A stretch of 44,276 bases of DNA. Origin: Lachnospiraceae bacterium (lineage in GTDB: Bacteria; Bacillota; Clostridia; Lachnospirales; Lachnospiraceae). The position numbers were made by a program, and so were the translations under genes. The stretch's first letter is position 1. Every line of letters starts with the position of its first letter. The notes beneath the pieces were generated by a model. That model searched no databases and had not been told where the DNA came from. It worked only from the letters and a program-made list of their open reading frames with translations. The stretch lies in assembly GCA_022510705.1 (NCBI GenBank), contig JAFLSX010000016.1, positions 1 to 44,276 of the forward strand, written 5' to 3'. Below, in pieces: positions 43,769 to 44,276 of this stretch.

Positions 43769-44276
43769 ATGGAATATATAAAGGAATATATAACAAAAGA
43801 GGAAAACGGTGTCTATATCGTATTTGGGATTACGATTAAGGAACAGCTGAAACTGCTGCATTTTTCGCATGTTCCGTTTAGACAGAGTGACATTGTCAAA
43901 ACGGGGCCGGAATGCAAGCAGGGTGACAAAGAAGCGACGGAGCGCTATATCGAAGAAGCATTTCAGCTTGTACAAGTTAATTTATCCGGCTATAACCGTC
44001 CCTATGAAAAACATGGAAACAAGCATATTGTGACGGCACCGGGATATTTGTTTACTTATGTAGGCATGGAAGATACAAGAAATGAGATCGGACGCAGACT
44101 GGTTATTACGCAGGAGGATAAAGAAGTCACCCATACCCGTGTAGAAACAGTGATGCAGTTTTATGACGGAACCTCTGTTGTGCGCATGCAGAACACTCTT
44201 TATAACGAGGGGAAGGAAAAACAGACTTTGGAATACCTCTCCTCCTTCTGCTATACGGGACTGGAAAAGGAGGGCG
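43769..44276 (+). CDS. Alpha-galactosidase, GH36 family (N-terminal part)
   Basis: The frame is open to the window end and covers about 169 residues. It matches the N-terminal beta-sandwich of GH36 alpha-galactosidases: GFGI-type VFGITIKEQLKLLHFSHVPF, then HGNKHIVTAPGYLFTYVG, RLVITQEDKEVTHTRVETVMQFYDG and MQNTLYNEGKEKQTLEYLSSF. The barrel with the two catalytic aspartates lies outside. GGAG is 5 bases before ATG 43769. It is divergent from the PurF-like gene. Confidence 0.82.
   Translation, partial: MEYIKEYITKEENGVYIVFGITIKEQLKLLHFSHVPFRQSDIVKTGPECKQGDKEATERYIEEAFQLVQVNLSGYNRPYEKHGNKHIVTAPGYLFTYVGMEDTRNEIGRRLVITQEDKEVTHTRVETVMQFYDGTSVVRMQNTLYNEGKEKQTLEYLSSFCYTGLEKEG

Noticed and set aside
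1..44276. CRISPR arrays, tRNA or rRNA genes, insertion sequences
   Set aside because: No regular direct repeats with spacers, no cloverleaf-like gene and no transposase reading frame were seen on either strand.

Overview
The window looks like a chromosomal segment of a strictly anaerobic, low-to-mid GC member of the Clostridia, most likely Lachnospiraceae. Clues are strong AGGAGG ribosome binding sites with frequent ATGA overlaps, Clostridia-type oxygen and peroxide defence (rubrerythrin, FprA-type diiron flavoprotein, tandem hemerythrin), a domain-permuted GH3 beta-glucosidase, REC/HD-GYP proteins, a rubredoxin-GltB fusion and an Rpn-type PD-(D/E)XK protein. The genus cannot be fixed from the sequence alone. 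I saw no tRNA, rRNA, CRISPR array or insertion sequence.

Region 1 (1-9.8 kb) is an accessory, decaying region. It starts with the tail of a zinc-ribbon protein, then a broken AraC-type regulator and a MerR remnant, followed by an SGNH hydrolase. An AT-rich ApeA-like HEPN gene comes next. A thioredoxin-fold ArsC/Spx protein, a Nudix hydrolase, a REC-HD-GYP regulator and an AzlC/AzlD amino-acid exporter follow. Then come a purN-like gene with an internal out-of-frame deletion, a 5'-truncated AbiH gene, and a second protein ending in an RxxxxH HEPN-like motif. The two HEPN genes and AbiH make this the likeliest place for antiphage functions.

Region 2 (9.8-18.3 kb) is metabolic: permuted GH3 beta-glucosidase, acyltransferase-3 with an overlapping XRE-AbrB regulator, beta-carbonic anhydrase, glycerate 2-kinase, rubredoxin-glutamate synthase fusion and an alpha/beta esterase.

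Region 3 (18.3-29.4 kb) is a signalling plus oxygen-response block. A dCache hybrid histidine kinase with two receivers, a lone Hpt protein, a FapA/DUF342 protein with nine N-terminal ~26-residue repeats, and a REC-HD-GYP protein form a tight same-strand cluster. Rubrerythrin, FprA flavoprotein, double hemerythrin, histidine phosphatase, MarR and DegV follow. A near-perfect 33-bp palindrome sits between the phosphatase and MarR.

Region 4 (29.5-34.7 kb, minus strand) holds a membrane diguanylate cyclase downstream of a DUF853 HerA-like ATPase, an Rpn-like nuclease with a long structured leader that can hide its ribosome binding site, a small C39-like cysteine peptidase domain, and an XRE-GyrI regulator.

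Region 5 (34.8-44.3 kb) carries an ABC transporter with its own two-component system (permease, ATPase, OmpR-type regulator, kinase), a membrane-anchored XRE protein preceded by two dyads, a DUF3810 membrane metalloprotease-like protein, a PurF-like protein that lacks the expected catalytic Cys2 (minus strand), and the start of a GH36 alpha-galactosidase.

The most notable points are the nine-repeat FapA protein in a phosphorelay/HD-GYP cassette, the AbiH-HEPN pair beside a gene scar, the leader of the Rpn-like gene, the Cys-less PurF paralogue, and several genes in the first 9 kb that have suffered internal deletions. All functions are assigned by reading motifs; no database search was run.
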